From: JBQTII01 sp052388275
GTDB lineage: Bacteria > Actinomycetota > Actinomycetes > Sporichthyales > Sporichthyaceae
Assembly (NCBI GenBank): GCA_052388275.1
Contig: JBQTII010000022.1
Span: forward strand, 1 to 15,781
Direction: 5' to 3'
Length of the DNA stretch: 15,781 nt
Shown here one piece after another: positions 1 through 6,854 of the stretch. A program made the translations under genes and the position numbers. Numbering within the stretch: position 1 is the stretch's first letter; every line of letters starts with the position of its first letter. The notes beneath the pieces were generated by a model. It worked only from the letters and a program-made list of their open reading frames with translations. It was not told the origin of the DNA and ran no database searches.

Positions 1-72
1 CGAGAGCAGCCGGTGCCCCTCGGTGATCTTGCGGATGATCTGGTCCGGCGTGTGCCGGCGGCGCTTGGTCAT
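1..72 (-). CDS. IS3-family transposase OrfA, N-terminus only (runs off the left edge)
   Basis: The visible 24 codons read MTKRRRHTPDQIIRKITEGH and then RLLS, the typical start of the helix-turn-helix OrfA of IS3-family elements. OrfA binds the element ends and is normally fused to the OrfB integrase by programmed frameshifting. The ATG at 72 is preferred over an adjacent ATG at 75 because a GGGAGGA ribosome site (81-87) lies 8 nt upstream. The rest of the element lies outside the window, so it cannot be said whether it is intact. The element's left end must lie between here and the IS21 end at about 140; I could not place its inverted repeat. Family identification is by recognition of the motif. 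Confidence 0.75.
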   Translation of the reverse strand, partial: MTKRRRHTPDQIIRKITEGHRLLS

Positions 73-87
73 CATCAAAGTCCTCCC

Positions 88-103
88 GCCCCGATCTTGG
101 GGC
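88..103. promoter_or_regulatory. stem-loop in the leader of the IS3 OrfA gene
   Basis: GCCCC (88-92), a 6-nt loop, then GGGGC (99-103) form a short perfect hairpin just upstream of the OrfA ribosome site. In many insertion sequences such hairpins hide the transposase start from read-through transcripts. That role is inferred here; the stem is only 5 bp. Confidence 0.3.
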
Positions 104-139
104 ATGGGACTCGCATTCGACCTGGACGACGACGCGGGG

Positions 140-231
140 TGTCAACGGACAGTAGGAACTCCCGGTGGGCGGACATCGGTTCGCCAGGCTGGCTGACAGC
201 AGATTTCCTGGTGGACGGCCAGCTGATCTCC
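140..231 (-). repeat. IS21-type element end with four degenerate ~22-bp repeats
   Basis: Four consecutive units of about 22-23 bp share the pattern GGTGGNCGGACANCAGATTTCC: 142-163, 164-186, 187-208 and 209-231. The outermost begins TGTCAACGGACAG at 140. Multiple terminal repeats that bind the IstA transposase are characteristic of IS21-family ends. The array directly follows the stop of the IstB fragment at 243, which is the expected place for this element's right end. The units differ from each other at several positions, consistent with an old copy. Confidence 0.65.
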
Positions 232-242
232 AGTGAACTGCC

Positions 243-359
243 TTAGCTCGGAGGCTTCACCCCCGTGCCGCTCAGGGCCTCGGCGAGGCGTTGGCTGCCG
301 CCTTCGGCGAGCACGAGGTGGGCGTGGTGCATCAGTCGGTCGACGGTCGCGGTGGCGAG
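243..359 (-). pseudogene. IS21-family IstB (transposition helper ATPase), C-terminal fragment
   Basis: The reverse strand gives LATATVDRLMHHAHLVLAEG and then SQRLAEALSGTGVKPPS before a TAA stop. The DRLxHHA pattern is the conserved C-terminal part of IstB, the AAA+ ATPase that assists the IS21 transposase. Only 38 codons remain, and a TGA lies in the same frame just upstream, so the Walker motifs and the rest of the gene are gone. The fragment abuts the IS21 terminal repeats, which supports the assignment. It is a non-functional relic. Confidence 0.65.
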
Positions 360-396
360 CCTTCACCGCACTCCTCGGCCGGCCCGCTGGGAATGG

Positions 397-471
397 CATC
401 CCGGCATGAATCAGTAGTCGGTCGATGTCGCCGAGGTTGTCCCGCTGCTCGTGGAAGTTGAGGTGGCGGTC
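397..471 (-). pseudogene. possible second IstB-like fragment
   Basis: The reverse strand reads DRHLNFHEQRDNLGD followed by IDRLLIHAGM. The arrangement of an LxFxExxxxLGD stretch and then DRLLIHA resembles the region of IstB just before its C-terminus, the same part of the protein as the fragment at 243-359. If correct, two IstB remnants or a rearranged single copy lie side by side. The match is short and was judged by eye only, so it may be coincidence. The stretch 472-564 shows nothing I can assign. Confidence 0.25.
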
Positions 472-564
472 CCCCACTTGATGCCGACCCGGCGGTAGGC
501 ACTCGGGTGTCCGACCAAAGACACCACGAGGAGAGGGACCGCCGTGAGCAAGAAGCACCAGAAC

Positions 565-1405
565 GAGGCGGTCCAGCGCGCACAGCGGCGCCTGATCGGC
601 ACCGGCCGGTGTGTGGTGGTCCTCGTCGATCCCGGCCGGTGCGCACCCGCCCGGGATGGTGGCGAGCAGGTCATCGATGCGCACTGTGAGCCGCTCGATC
701 TGGACGGTCAGGGCATCGATCTGGTCCAGCAGCATCCGCGCCAGCTCGCTGTGGTGGGCCTGGAAACGCCCGTTCAACGCCTGCACCAGTGCGGCGTGTT
801 TGACCCGAAGCCGTCCCCGGGGCCAGCCCGGCGAGGACCCGTGGGTCGCATTCGCCGCTGATGAGGGCCTCGACCATGGACCGCACCGATACCCCGTCGA
901 TCTTGCTCGCCACGGTGGTGACCTTGATCAGGGCGTCCCCCAGGCAGCTTCTCCAACCGATGCCAATGCCGGGTGCGTTCCGCGGTTAGATCCGTGCGCA
1001 TCCGGGTGTAGTCGCGCAGGACCCGGATCTCGTGCGGCGGGACGAACGAGGGCCGCAGCATCCCGCGCTCGGCGAGCTTGGCCAGCCACACCGCATCGAG
1101 CTTGTCCGCCTTGGGCCTGCCCGGGACGTTCTTCACCTCGCGGGCGTTGACCAACTGCACCGACAGGCCGCGGACCTCGAGCAGAAAGAATAAACCCCGC
1201 CAGGAGTCCGAGGTCGACGCCACCGTGACCCGCTCGATGCCGAGGCCGGCCAGGTGATCGGCCAACTCTTCACCCGCCGTCTGGCCACCGTGGGGTGCGG
1301 CACCCGGGTGCACACCATCCCGGAGGCCTTCGCCACATCGACCGAGGCGACCCGGTCCAGGACCTGCTCGTGCTCCTCGTCACGGATCTCCCGAGGCTCC
1401 TGCAT
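565..1405 (-). pseudogene. IS110-family transposase, frameshifted and 3'-truncated
   Basis: Reading on the minus strand from ATG 1405 (GGAGGTGG ribosome site just upstream; a GTG at 1414 is the alternative), the protein follows an actinobacterial IS110-type DEDD transposase through three frames. Segments are VASVDVAKASGMVCTRVPHP (about 1405-1290), then from about 1283 to 942 with VQLVNAREVKNVPGRPKADK and LDAVWLAKLAERGMLRPSF, then ASKIDGVSVRSMVEALISGE (to about 830), then GRFQAHHSELARMLLDQIDA down to 565. Three frame changes, near 1290, 940 and 830, mark decay. The conserved Glu of the ESTS-like motif is Ala here (VTVASTSDSW). The C-terminal serine-containing Transposase_20 domain is missing beyond about 565. 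It cannot encode an active enzyme. Confidence 0.85.
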
Positions 1406-1414
1406 CTGCTCCAC

Positions 1415-1630
1415 CTCCGCGCCACCGCAACCAGGCGGGCTGCCCGCAGGGCCCGGTCAGGGAATGGAAAATCTGACCAGCGCGCTCGAAGGACAGCGCG
1501 CGACCCTTACAGGTCCAGCCCCAGCGTCAGACTCAGTCACGGGTTTGCATCCCAAGCGCGTACCGACGTCGGCGGACAACCCAGGCCGATTCTTACGCCT
1601 GCACGGCGTCCCCACCAGGGTCCTGATGGC
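1415..1630. other. non-coding interval between the IS110 relic and the aldolase gene
   Basis: I see no gene here. The part next to 1415 is probably the original left flank of the IS110 element. Two small inverted repeats are visible: CCGACGTCGG (1563-1572) and ACGCC-TGCAC-GGCGT (1595-1609). The second lies 21 nt after the aldolase stop codon and might end that transcript, but its stem is only 5 bp and no T-run follows. Confidence 0.4.
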
Positions 1631-2461
1631 TCAGTCGAAGATGTCGGGCTGGTCGCGGCTGATCCGCTGCCAGATCGGCTGAAACTGGAACCAGCCGGCG
1701 TGGTCGTAACCGATCTGATCCCGGGTCAGTTCCGCAACATCAGGAGCGATGAGGCGCGGTTTGGCGCCGAGTCCGGCCGCGGCGGCGTATGCCTGAAGCT
1801 GACATTCGGCGGTGCGCTCCAGGGTGAGGAACCACCAGGCGGCGGCATCGACGCTGCCCCCGACGGTGAGCATCCCGTGGTTGCGCAGGATGACGGCCTT
1901 GTGGGAACCGAGCGCGGCCACGACGCGCCGGCCCTCCTCGGCCACCACGACCAGACCGTTGTAGTCATCGAGCAGCCCGACGTCGCCGTAGAACGCGCAC
2001 GCGTCCTGGGTCAGCGGCTCGACGTCCATCTCGAGGGCCGAGAAGGTCTTGCCCGCCGGGCCGTGCGCGTGCGCCGCCGCCACCGCGTCCGGCCGGGCAG
2101 CGTGCACCGCGGTGTGGATGCACACGGCCGCGCCGTTCACCGCGTGCTCGCCTTCGACGACCTGGCCTGCCTCGTTCACCCGGACCAGATCGCTGCTGCG
2201 GATCATCGAGAAATGCATCCCGAACGGATTCACCCAGAACGTGTCCGGCTCCCCCGGGTCCCGCACCGTGATGTGCCCGGCCACACCCTCGTCCAAACCG
2301 GCCTTGCTGAACATTCGGAAAGCCGCCGCGAGTTTGGCCTTGCGATGGCGGCGTTCCTGCGCAACCGTCGCGAAGACCTCCGGCGTGGGGATCGACAAAG
2401 CGCGGCCGTCGGCACCGGTCAGGGCCGCATTGGTCGGTGCCTGGGGCGCGGTCGTGGTCAC
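1631..2461 (-). CDS. class II aldolase/adducin family protein
   Basis: This 276-aa protein belongs to the zinc-dependent class II aldolase/adducin fold. Members cleave or epimerise small phosphorylated or hydroxy-carbonyl compounds; the substrate here cannot be told. Visible marks are GVAGHITVRDP (residues 59-69), the metal-binding pair HAH at 131-133, and ILRNHGMLT with His195 as the likely third ligand. Length is normal for the family. The GTG start at 2461 is chosen because GGAGGAG (2473-2467) sits 5 nt upstream; the frame stays open further up but lacks such a site. It is separated from clgR by a strong hairpin, so it probably has its own promoter and is not part of the clgR transcript. 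No neighbouring catabolic genes point to a pathway. Confidence 0.85.
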   Translation of the reverse strand: MTTTAPQAPTNAALTGADGRALSIPTPEVFATVAQERRHRKAKLAAAFRMFSKAGLDEGVAGHITVRDPGEPDTFWVNPFGMHFSMIRSSDLVRVNEAGQVVEGEHAVNGAAVCIHTAVHAARPDAVAAAHAHGPAGKTFSALEMDVEPLTQDACAFYGDVGLLDDYNGLVVVAEEGRRVVAALGSHKAVILRNHGMLTVGGSVDAAAWWFLTLERTAECQLQAYAAAAGLGAKPRLIAPDVAELTRDQIGYDHAGWFQFQPIWQRISRDQPDIFD

Positions 2462-2480
2462 AGCTACTCCTCCGCGAGAC

Positions 2481-2504
2481 GGGGACGCCCGCAACGCGGG
2501 CCCC
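2481..2504. promoter_or_regulatory. stem-loop in the aldolase gene leader
   Basis: GCCCGC (2487-2492), AAC loop, GCGGGC (2496-2501) form a perfect 6-bp stem. It can be extended by pairing GGG with CCC across a 2-nt bulge. On the minus strand it lies just before the ribosome site of the aldolase gene. It could be a second terminator for clgR or an mRNA leader structure; the sequence does not decide. Confidence 0.35.
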
Positions 2505-2530
2505 TCATGGTGCGCTACAGCACACGGTAA

Positions 2531-2555
2531 GCACCACACCCGCCGGGTGGGGTGC
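2531..2555 (-). terminator. probable intrinsic terminator after clgR
   Basis: An 11-bp stem with a single A-G mismatch encloses a 3-nt GCC loop: GCACC/GGTGC outside and CACCC/GGGTG inside. It lies 26 nt past the clgR stop codon on the minus strand. There is no T-run, which is usual for actinobacterial terminators. The position between two same-strand genes supports transcript separation. Confidence 0.55.
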
Positions 2556-2581
2556 ATAGAAGGTGTGACCCCGCAGGTCGA

Positions 2582-2914
2582 TCAGGCGGCGGCGACAACC
2601 TCGGGACGGGCACCGGCCGGGACCACGGCAATCGCAGTCGGTACCGCTCCCACCGAACGCAGCGGAGCGGCCTGGGCGAGCTCGGCGTGCACCAGGGAAT
2701 CGCTGACGTCGCGCAGCAGGTCGGACATGGCCACCCCGAGGGCGTCGCAGATCGAGGCCAACAATTCTGAGGAGGCCTCCTTCTGGCCGCGCTCGACCTC
2801 GGAGAGGTAGCCGAGAGAAACCCGCGCCAATGCCGATACCTCGCGCAGGGTGCGGCCCTGGCTCTGGCGGCAGCGACGCAACACATCGCCGAGGAGGCTT
2901 CGCAGCAGAACCAC
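2582..2914 (-). CDS. clgR: ClgR-like XRE-family transcriptional activator
   Basis: This 110-aa protein has one helix-turn-helix of the XRE/Cro-CI type (residues about 8-65), with GRTLREVSALARVSLGYLSE and VERGQKEASSELLASICDAL. These stretches are near-diagnostic for ClgR, the actinobacterial activator of clpP, clpC and lon protease genes. The start is GTG 2914 with GAGGAGG ending 5 nt before it. The protein ends in PEVVAAA. In Streptomyces, ClgR is itself a Clp substrate and its C-terminal alanines matter for turnover; the tail here fits that (established for the homologue, inferred here). It lies downstream of cinA with a 172-nt gap, long enough for its own promoter; I could not identify a convincing -35/-10 pair. 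A terminator-like hairpin follows. Confidence 0.9.
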   Translation of the reverse strand: MVLLRSLLGDVLRRCRQSQGRTLREVSALARVSLGYLSEVERGQKEASSELLASICDALGVAMSDLLRDVSDSLVHAELAQAAPLRSVGAVPTAIAVVPAGARPEVVAAA

Positions 2915-3086
2915 GGCCACCTCCTCATCCCGCTCGTGCCCGGCAGTGCACCGCCGTTGTTGGCCTACGGTACCTGCAGGGTCGGGGCTGCGGCGATGAG
3001 TCCGCGACGTGTTCCTCCCTGGGCCGAATTCTCCGCCGGCGACGGTTACTCTCCGTGCCCACATCCGTCACACTGGCTCCATTGAT

Positions 3087-4328
3087 TCACAGTCGGTGAT
3101 CGGGAAGCCCCAGCAGTTCACGCCGGAGCAGGTCAAGGGCGGCGACCACCGTGAGCGCCCGCACGAAGTCGCGGCGCGGGGGCAGATCGTGTCGCAGCAC
3201 TCGGGTCCGCTCCGGCCCGGCTACCGCAACGAATACCGTCCCGGCCGGGTGCTCCCCGACCGGATCGGGCCCAGCGACCCCGGTGGTGGCCACCCCGTAG
3301 GTCGCCCCGAACCTCCCCCGGACCGCTTGGGCCAACGCACCGGCAACGTCGGCGTCGACGGGACCCCGCTCGGCCAGCAACGCGGCGCCGACGCCGAGGT
3401 CGGCCTTCGCCTCGGTGGCGTAGACCATGGCGCCGCCGAGGAACGTCGCGGATGCCCCGGCGGCCTCGGTCAGCGCCGCACCGACCAGTCCGCCGGTCAA
3501 TGACTCCGCGACGGCGACAGTGGCCCCGCGCGCTCGCAACAGATCATGCAGCACCACATCCAACGTGTGCCCGTCGGCGGAGTAGGCCGCCGGGCCGAGG
3601 GCGTCCGCCGCGCTCGCGGCGGCCCGGGCCACGGCCTCGGCGGGCCCGCTCAGCCGAACTCGTACATCCCCCACCGAGGGCAGGTACGCGAAGCGCACCC
3701 CGGCGCCCTCCGCGACCGGCTGAACCTGCGTCAGACGATCGGCGATCGTGGACTCCCCCATCAGCGCGACGCGCAGCGTCACATTCGCCGGCGCCAGGCC
3801 GGGATACTCGGTGGCCAGGATCGGCGCGATCACCTGCGCGAGCATCGCGGCCAGCTCACTCGGCACGCCCGGCATCGCGAACAGCTGCGCCGAGCCGACA
3901 CGCATCCGTAGCCCCGGAGCACTCCCGCGCGGATTGTGCAGCAACTGCGCACCTGCGGGAACATCCGCCTGCCGGACGGCGGAGGGCGGCATCGCCAGAC
4001 CCCACGCCGCATACCGGGCTCGCACGTCGGCCTCGACGCCCGCGTCCCGGTAGAGCTCCACACCGGCGACGACGGCCAGCGCGTCGCGCGTCAGGTCGTC
4101 CGAGGTCGGCCCCAGCCCCCCGCTGCACAGCACCACGTCCGCGCGCGAGCACGCGAGGCGGACCGCCGCCGCGATCTCCGCGACGTCGTCACCGACATCG
4201 GTGACCAGCGCGAGCGCGAGCCCGACCGTGGACAGCGCATCGGCGACCCGGCCCACGTTGGAGTTCAGCACCAGCCCGGACAGCAATTCGTCGCCGACGG
4301 TGATCAGCTCAACGCGGGTGCTCGTCAT
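3087..4328 (-). CDS. cinA: CinA, competence/damage-inducible protein with NMN deamidase domain
   Basis: This is a two-domain CinA of 413 aa. The N-terminal MoCF-like domain (about 4-172) shows TVGDELLSG (10-18), SGGLGPTSDDLT (69-80) and NPRGSAPGL (132-140). The C-terminal domain (about 255-405) shows AESLTGG (274-280) with the likely catalytic Ser276, then VYATEAK (302-308) and ATTGVAGPDP (347-356). The C-terminal domain of this family removes the amide from nicotinamide mononucleotide in NAD recycling; the N-terminal domain acts on ADP-ribose-type substrates in some bacteria. I prefer ATG 4328, because homologues begin just before the GDELL region and an AGGG lies 10 nt upstream. An in-frame ATG at 4376 would add 16 residues without a ribosome site. 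It follows pgsA by 94 nt (46 with the longer start). Confidence 0.93.
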   Translation of the reverse strand: MTSTRVELITVGDELLSGLVLNSNVGRVADALSTVGLALALVTDVGDDVAEIAAAVRLACSRADVVLCSGGLGPTSDDLTRDALAVVAGVELYRDAGVEADVRARYAAWGLAMPPSAVRQADVPAGAQLLHNPRGSAPGLRMRVGSAQLFAMPGVPSELAAMLAQVIAPILATEYPGLAPANVTLRVALMGESTIADRLTQVQPVAEGAGVRFAYLPSVGDVRVRLSGPAEAVARAAASAADALGPAAYSADGHTLDVVLHDLLRARGATVAVAESLTGGLVGAALTEAAGASATFLGGAMVYATEAKADLGVGAALLAERGPVDADVAGALAQAVRGRFGATYGVATTGVAGPDPVGEHPAGTVFVAVAGPERTRVLRHDLPPRRDFVRALTVVAALDLLRRELLGLPDHRL

Positions 4329-4422
4329 CGCGATACAACCCTGCGCCGCGTCGACGACGTAGGAGTCGTTGGCCATGTGTCAGCCGTTGGACGACGTCCG
4401 CACCCGAAGGGGCGCAACGGGA

Positions 4423-5055
4423 TCACCTCACCGACTCCCGCCGCAGCCGCAGCGCCCGGGACACGTAATCGATTCCGGTCGCCAGCACCACCACGACGGC
4501 CACTGCCATCAGGGCGGCGGCGACGTCCTGGCCCAGACCACGCAACGGCAGCACGTACAGCCCGATCGCCACCCCCAGGATCAGGCTTTTGAGCTTGCCG
4601 CCGCGGCTGGCCGGGATCACCCCGTGGCGGATCACCCAGAACCGCAGCAACGTCACGCCGATCTCGCGGGTCAGAATCACCGCGGTCACCGTCCAGGCCA
4701 GCTCGTCCATCGAACTCAAGGCGATGAGGGCTGCGCCGGTCAGTGCCTTGTCAGCGATCGGATCGGCGATCTTCCCGAAGTCGGTGACGGTGCCCCGGCG
4801 CCGCGCGATCCGACCGTCCATGGTGTCGGTGAACGACGCGAGCGCGAAGACTCCCCAGGCGACCCAGCGCCAGCCCTCGCTGTCCCCGTCCTCGGCCAGC
4901 AGCGCCAGCACGAAGACCGGGACCAGCGCGAGGCGGAACCCGGTCAGGCCGTTGGCCAGATTCCAGGCACCGGCCTGGGTGACGGGATCGGCCAGGTGAT
5001 CCGGCGGCGAGGTGGCCCGATCCGAGGAGCCGGGCGACGGTGCGGCGTCGAACAT
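4423..5055 (-). CDS. pgsA: CDP-diacylglycerol-glycerol-3-phosphate 3-phosphatidyltransferase (PgsA)
   Basis: This 210-aa membrane protein makes phosphatidylglycerophosphate from CDP-diacylglycerol and glycerol-3-phosphate, the committed step to phosphatidylglycerol and cardiolipin. The complete CDP-alcohol phosphotransferase signature D-x2-D-G-x2-A-R-x8-G-x3-D-x3-D is present, with Asp77, Asp80, Asp98 and Asp102. Hydrophobic helices flank it, and the first ~30 residues form a polar, Pro/Ser-rich extension. The substrate is inferred from the rimO/cinA context, which matches the actinobacterial pgsA locus; phosphatidylinositol-type synthases share the motif but sit elsewhere. The ATG is 3 nt after the rimO stop with no strong ribosome site, so translation is probably coupled to rimO. 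Confidence 0.9.
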   Translation of the reverse strand: MFDAAPSPGSSDRATSPPDHLADPVTQAGAWNLANGLTGFRLALVPVFVLALLAEDGDSEGWRWVAWGVFALASFTDTMDGRIARRRGTVTDFGKIADPIADKALTGAALIALSSMDELAWTVTAVILTREIGVTLLRFWVIRHGVIPASRGGKLKSLILGVAIGLYVLPLRGLGQDVAAALMAVAVVVVLATGIDYVSRALRLRRESVR

Positions 5056-5058
5056 CGC

Positions 5059-6645
5059 TCAGCCGACGTCGGACAGCGCGGCGATCAGGTCGACCCCGTC
5101 GGTGCCGAGCACCCGCGCGCGCACGATCTGGCCTACTTCGGGAACAGCGGCGCCGGCCGGGAGCCCCACCAGGATCGTGTTGCCGTCAACCTCGGGCGCC
5201 TGATGCGCCCCGCGGCCTTCGCCGCAGGCCTGCCCGAACTCCTCCCCGCCCGGGTAGCGGAACGGCTCGGACTCCTCGACGAGCACGTCGACCCACTCCC
5301 CGATGCGCTCGCAGGCGCGGGCGTTGGTGAGTTCCTCCACCAGACGCGAGATGCCATCGACCCGATCGGCGATCTCGTCGGCGTCGAGCTTGCCGTCGAA
5401 GTTCGCGGCCTCAGTGCCGTCCTCGTCGGAATAACCGAACACGCCCACGGTGTCCAGGCGGGCCTCGATGAGGAAGCGCTCCAACTCGGCGAGGTCGTCC
5501 TTGGTCTCACCGGGGAAACCGACGATGACATTGGTCCGGATCCCGGCCAGCGGCGCGCGCTCGCGGATCGAGGCCACCAGCTCCAGGAAGCGGTCGGTAT
5601 CCCCAAAGCGTCGCATCCGACGCAGCACATCGGCCGAGGAGTGTTGGAACGACAGATCGAAGTACGCGGCCACCTTCGGGGTGGCGGTGAGGGCCTCGAT
5701 CAGCGAGGGGCGCATCTCGGCGGGCTGCAGGTAGTTCACGCGGATGCGCTCGAGCCCGTCGATGCCTGCCAGGCGCGGAAGCAGCATCTCCAACAGGCGC
5801 AACTCGCCGAGGTCCTTGCCGTAGGAGGTCGAGTTCTCCGAGACCAGCACGAGTTCTTTGACGCCCGAGGTGGCAAGCCAGGCAGCCTCGGCGAGCAGCT
5901 CGGCCGGGCGCCGGGAGACGAACGAGCCCCGAAAACTGGGAATCGCGCAGAACGTGCAGCGCCGGTCGCAGCCGGAGGCGAGCTTGAGGGGCGCGACCGG
6001 GCCATCGTCGAGCCTGCGCCGCAGCGGGCGGGGGCCGCTGCCCGGCCCCGTCCAGTCGCTCAATTCCTCGACGGCGGTGTGTGGGCGGTTGCCCGCTGGG
6101 TCTCCGTGCCCGGGGATGGCAACCGCCGAGGCCGCTGCCGGGCGCGCCAGCGGGGTCAGCGGCAACAGCACCCGGCGGTCCCGGGGAGTGTGCGAGGTGT
6201 GCGGGCGCCCGTGTAGCGCGTTCTGCAAGCGCTCGGCGATTTGGCCATAGTCATCAAAGCCCAGCACCGAGGTCTCAGGCAGCGCCGCAGCAAGCTCGGC
6301 GCCGTAGCGCTCGGCCAGGCAGCCGACCGCCACCACCGCGCGCGCACTGCCGTCGGCCTTGCGGTCCGCGGCAGCGAGCAGCGTGTCGATGCTGTCCTTC
6401 TTCGCCGACTCGACGAAGCCGCAAGTGTTGACCACGACGACGTCGGCGTCGTCCGGATCGGGGGTCAGCACCCAGCCCTGCGCACTCAGGCGCCCGGCCA
6501 GTTCCTCGGAGTCGACCTCGTTGCGCGCACAGCCCAAAGTCACCATGGCCACGCTGGGCACAGCCGCCGCGGCGGGCACCACCGGGCTGCGGCGCGCTGG
6601 ACGCCGCCGACGGGTTACCTCGGTGGCACGGGCGCGGGGGGTCAC
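5059..6645 (-). CDS. rimO: ribosomal protein S12 methylthiotransferase RimO
   Basis: RimO is a radical-SAM enzyme that methylthiolates an aspartate of ribosomal protein S12. The three domains are present. The N-terminal UPF0004 domain has VTLGCARNEVDSEELAGRL with Cys39, Cys75 in NTCGFVESAKKDSID and Cys109 for the auxiliary Fe-S cluster. The radical-SAM domain has CDRRCTFC (Cys226, Cys230, Cys233), and a TRAM domain lies near the end. The ~60-residue linker between the first two domains (about 145-215) is rich in Pro, Arg and Gly; long linkers are usual in actinobacterial RimO. At 528 aa it is slightly long. The start is GTG 6645 with no ribosome site; a TAGACT hexamer lies 8 nt upstream and could drive a nearly leaderless transcript. 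It is the first gene of a compact rimO-pgsA pair. Confidence 0.93.
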   Translation of the reverse strand: MTPRARATEVTRRRRPARRSPVVPAAAAVPSVAMVTLGCARNEVDSEELAGRLSAQGWVLTPDPDDADVVVVNTCGFVESAKKDSIDTLLAAADRKADGSARAVVAVGCLAERYGAELAAALPETSVLGFDDYGQIAERLQNALHGRPHTSHTPRDRRVLLPLTPLARPAAASAVAIPGHGDPAGNRPHTAVEELSDWTGPGSGPRPLRRRLDDGPVAPLKLASGCDRRCTFCAIPSFRGSFVSRRPAELLAEAAWLATSGVKELVLVSENSTSYGKDLGELRLLEMLLPRLAGIDGLERIRVNYLQPAEMRPSLIEALTATPKVAAYFDLSFQHSSADVLRRMRRFGDTDRFLELVASIRERAPLAGIRTNVIVGFPGETKDDLAELERFLIEARLDTVGVFGYSDEDGTEAANFDGKLDADEIADRVDGISRLVEELTNARACERIGEWVDVLVEESEPFRYPGGEEFGQACGEGRGAHQAPEVDGNTILVGLPAGAAVPEVGQIVRARVLGTDGVDLIAALSDVG

Positions 6646-6681
6646 AACGGGTGAGTCTAGAGGTCCGGCTTGCGGGCCCGG

Positions 6682-6709
6682 TCAGGTGAAACGGGTCAGG
6701 TGAAAAGGG
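6682..6709. repeat. 14-bp tandem duplication at the end of the small-subunit gene
   Basis: TCAGGTGAAACGGG (6682-6695) is followed directly by TCAGGTGAAAAGGG (6696-6709), 13 of 14 bases identical. Read on the minus strand, the second copy holds the last three full codons and the TGA of the MFS small-subunit gene, and the first copy repeats that stop just beyond it. It looks like a slippage duplication. Because 14 is not a multiple of 3, the repeated TGA is in another frame. Confidence 0.7.
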
Positions 6710-6854
6710 CGTCGATCTTCTGCAACAGCTTGTAGATGCCGTAGCTGAAGGGCGTCGCCACCCAGATCCAGGCGAAGACCATCAAGGGGCGCAAGGCGGG
6801 GTCCATGCCCGCCGGGGCGTCGGGGGCGGCGCTGGGTTCGGTGTCGACGCTCAC
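6696..6854 (-). CDS. MFS transporter small subunit (52-aa single-span membrane peptide)
   Basis: This short gene starts with GTG at 6854, whose GTGA overlaps the TGA stop of the upstream MFS gene by 4 nt, a coupled arrangement. GGGGAG lies about 6 nt before the start. The peptide has a polar, acidic/proline N-terminus of about 20 residues, then LRPLMVFAWIWVATPFSYGI (21-40), one predicted transmembrane helix, and a short tail KLLQKIDALFT. Small proteins with this FAWxWVAxPFxYG core are known next to OFA-type MFS transporters in actinobacteria and are named MFS transporter small subunit; I recognise the pattern but their molecular role is not established. The tight overlap argues for a stoichiometric partner or stabiliser of the transporter. 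Such a gene is easily missed because of its length and GTG start. Confidence 0.85.
   Translation of the reverse strand: MSVDTEPSAAPDAPAGMDPALRPLMVFAWIWVATPFSYGIYKLLQKIDALFT

Noticed and set aside
544..861. Plus-strand GTG frame starting MSKKHQNEAV with a GAGGAGAGGG site
   Set aside because: The ribosome site is attractive, but beyond the first ~10 codons it runs opposite IS110 transposase sequence and shows no known domain. I could not support it as a gene.
3010..3050. ClgR or SigE-type regulatory site upstream of clgR (GTCGCCGGCGG palindrome, GGAAC)
   Set aside because: The palindrome lacks the spacer expected of ClgR sites as I know them, and no matching CGTT-type -10 is correctly spaced after GGAAC. 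Short GC palindromes are common at this base composition.
3087..4376. cinA start at ATG 4376
   Set aside because: The extra 16 residues are not typical of the family, and there is no ribosome site or -10 hexamer before that ATG; ATG 4328 is preferred though not proven.
4369..6216. Very long open frame (615 codons) on the plus strand opposite pgsA and rimO
   Set aside because: It is the antisense shadow of two clearly identified genes in high-GC DNA. Its translation is low-complexity Arg/Gly/His/Gln-rich and matches no family.
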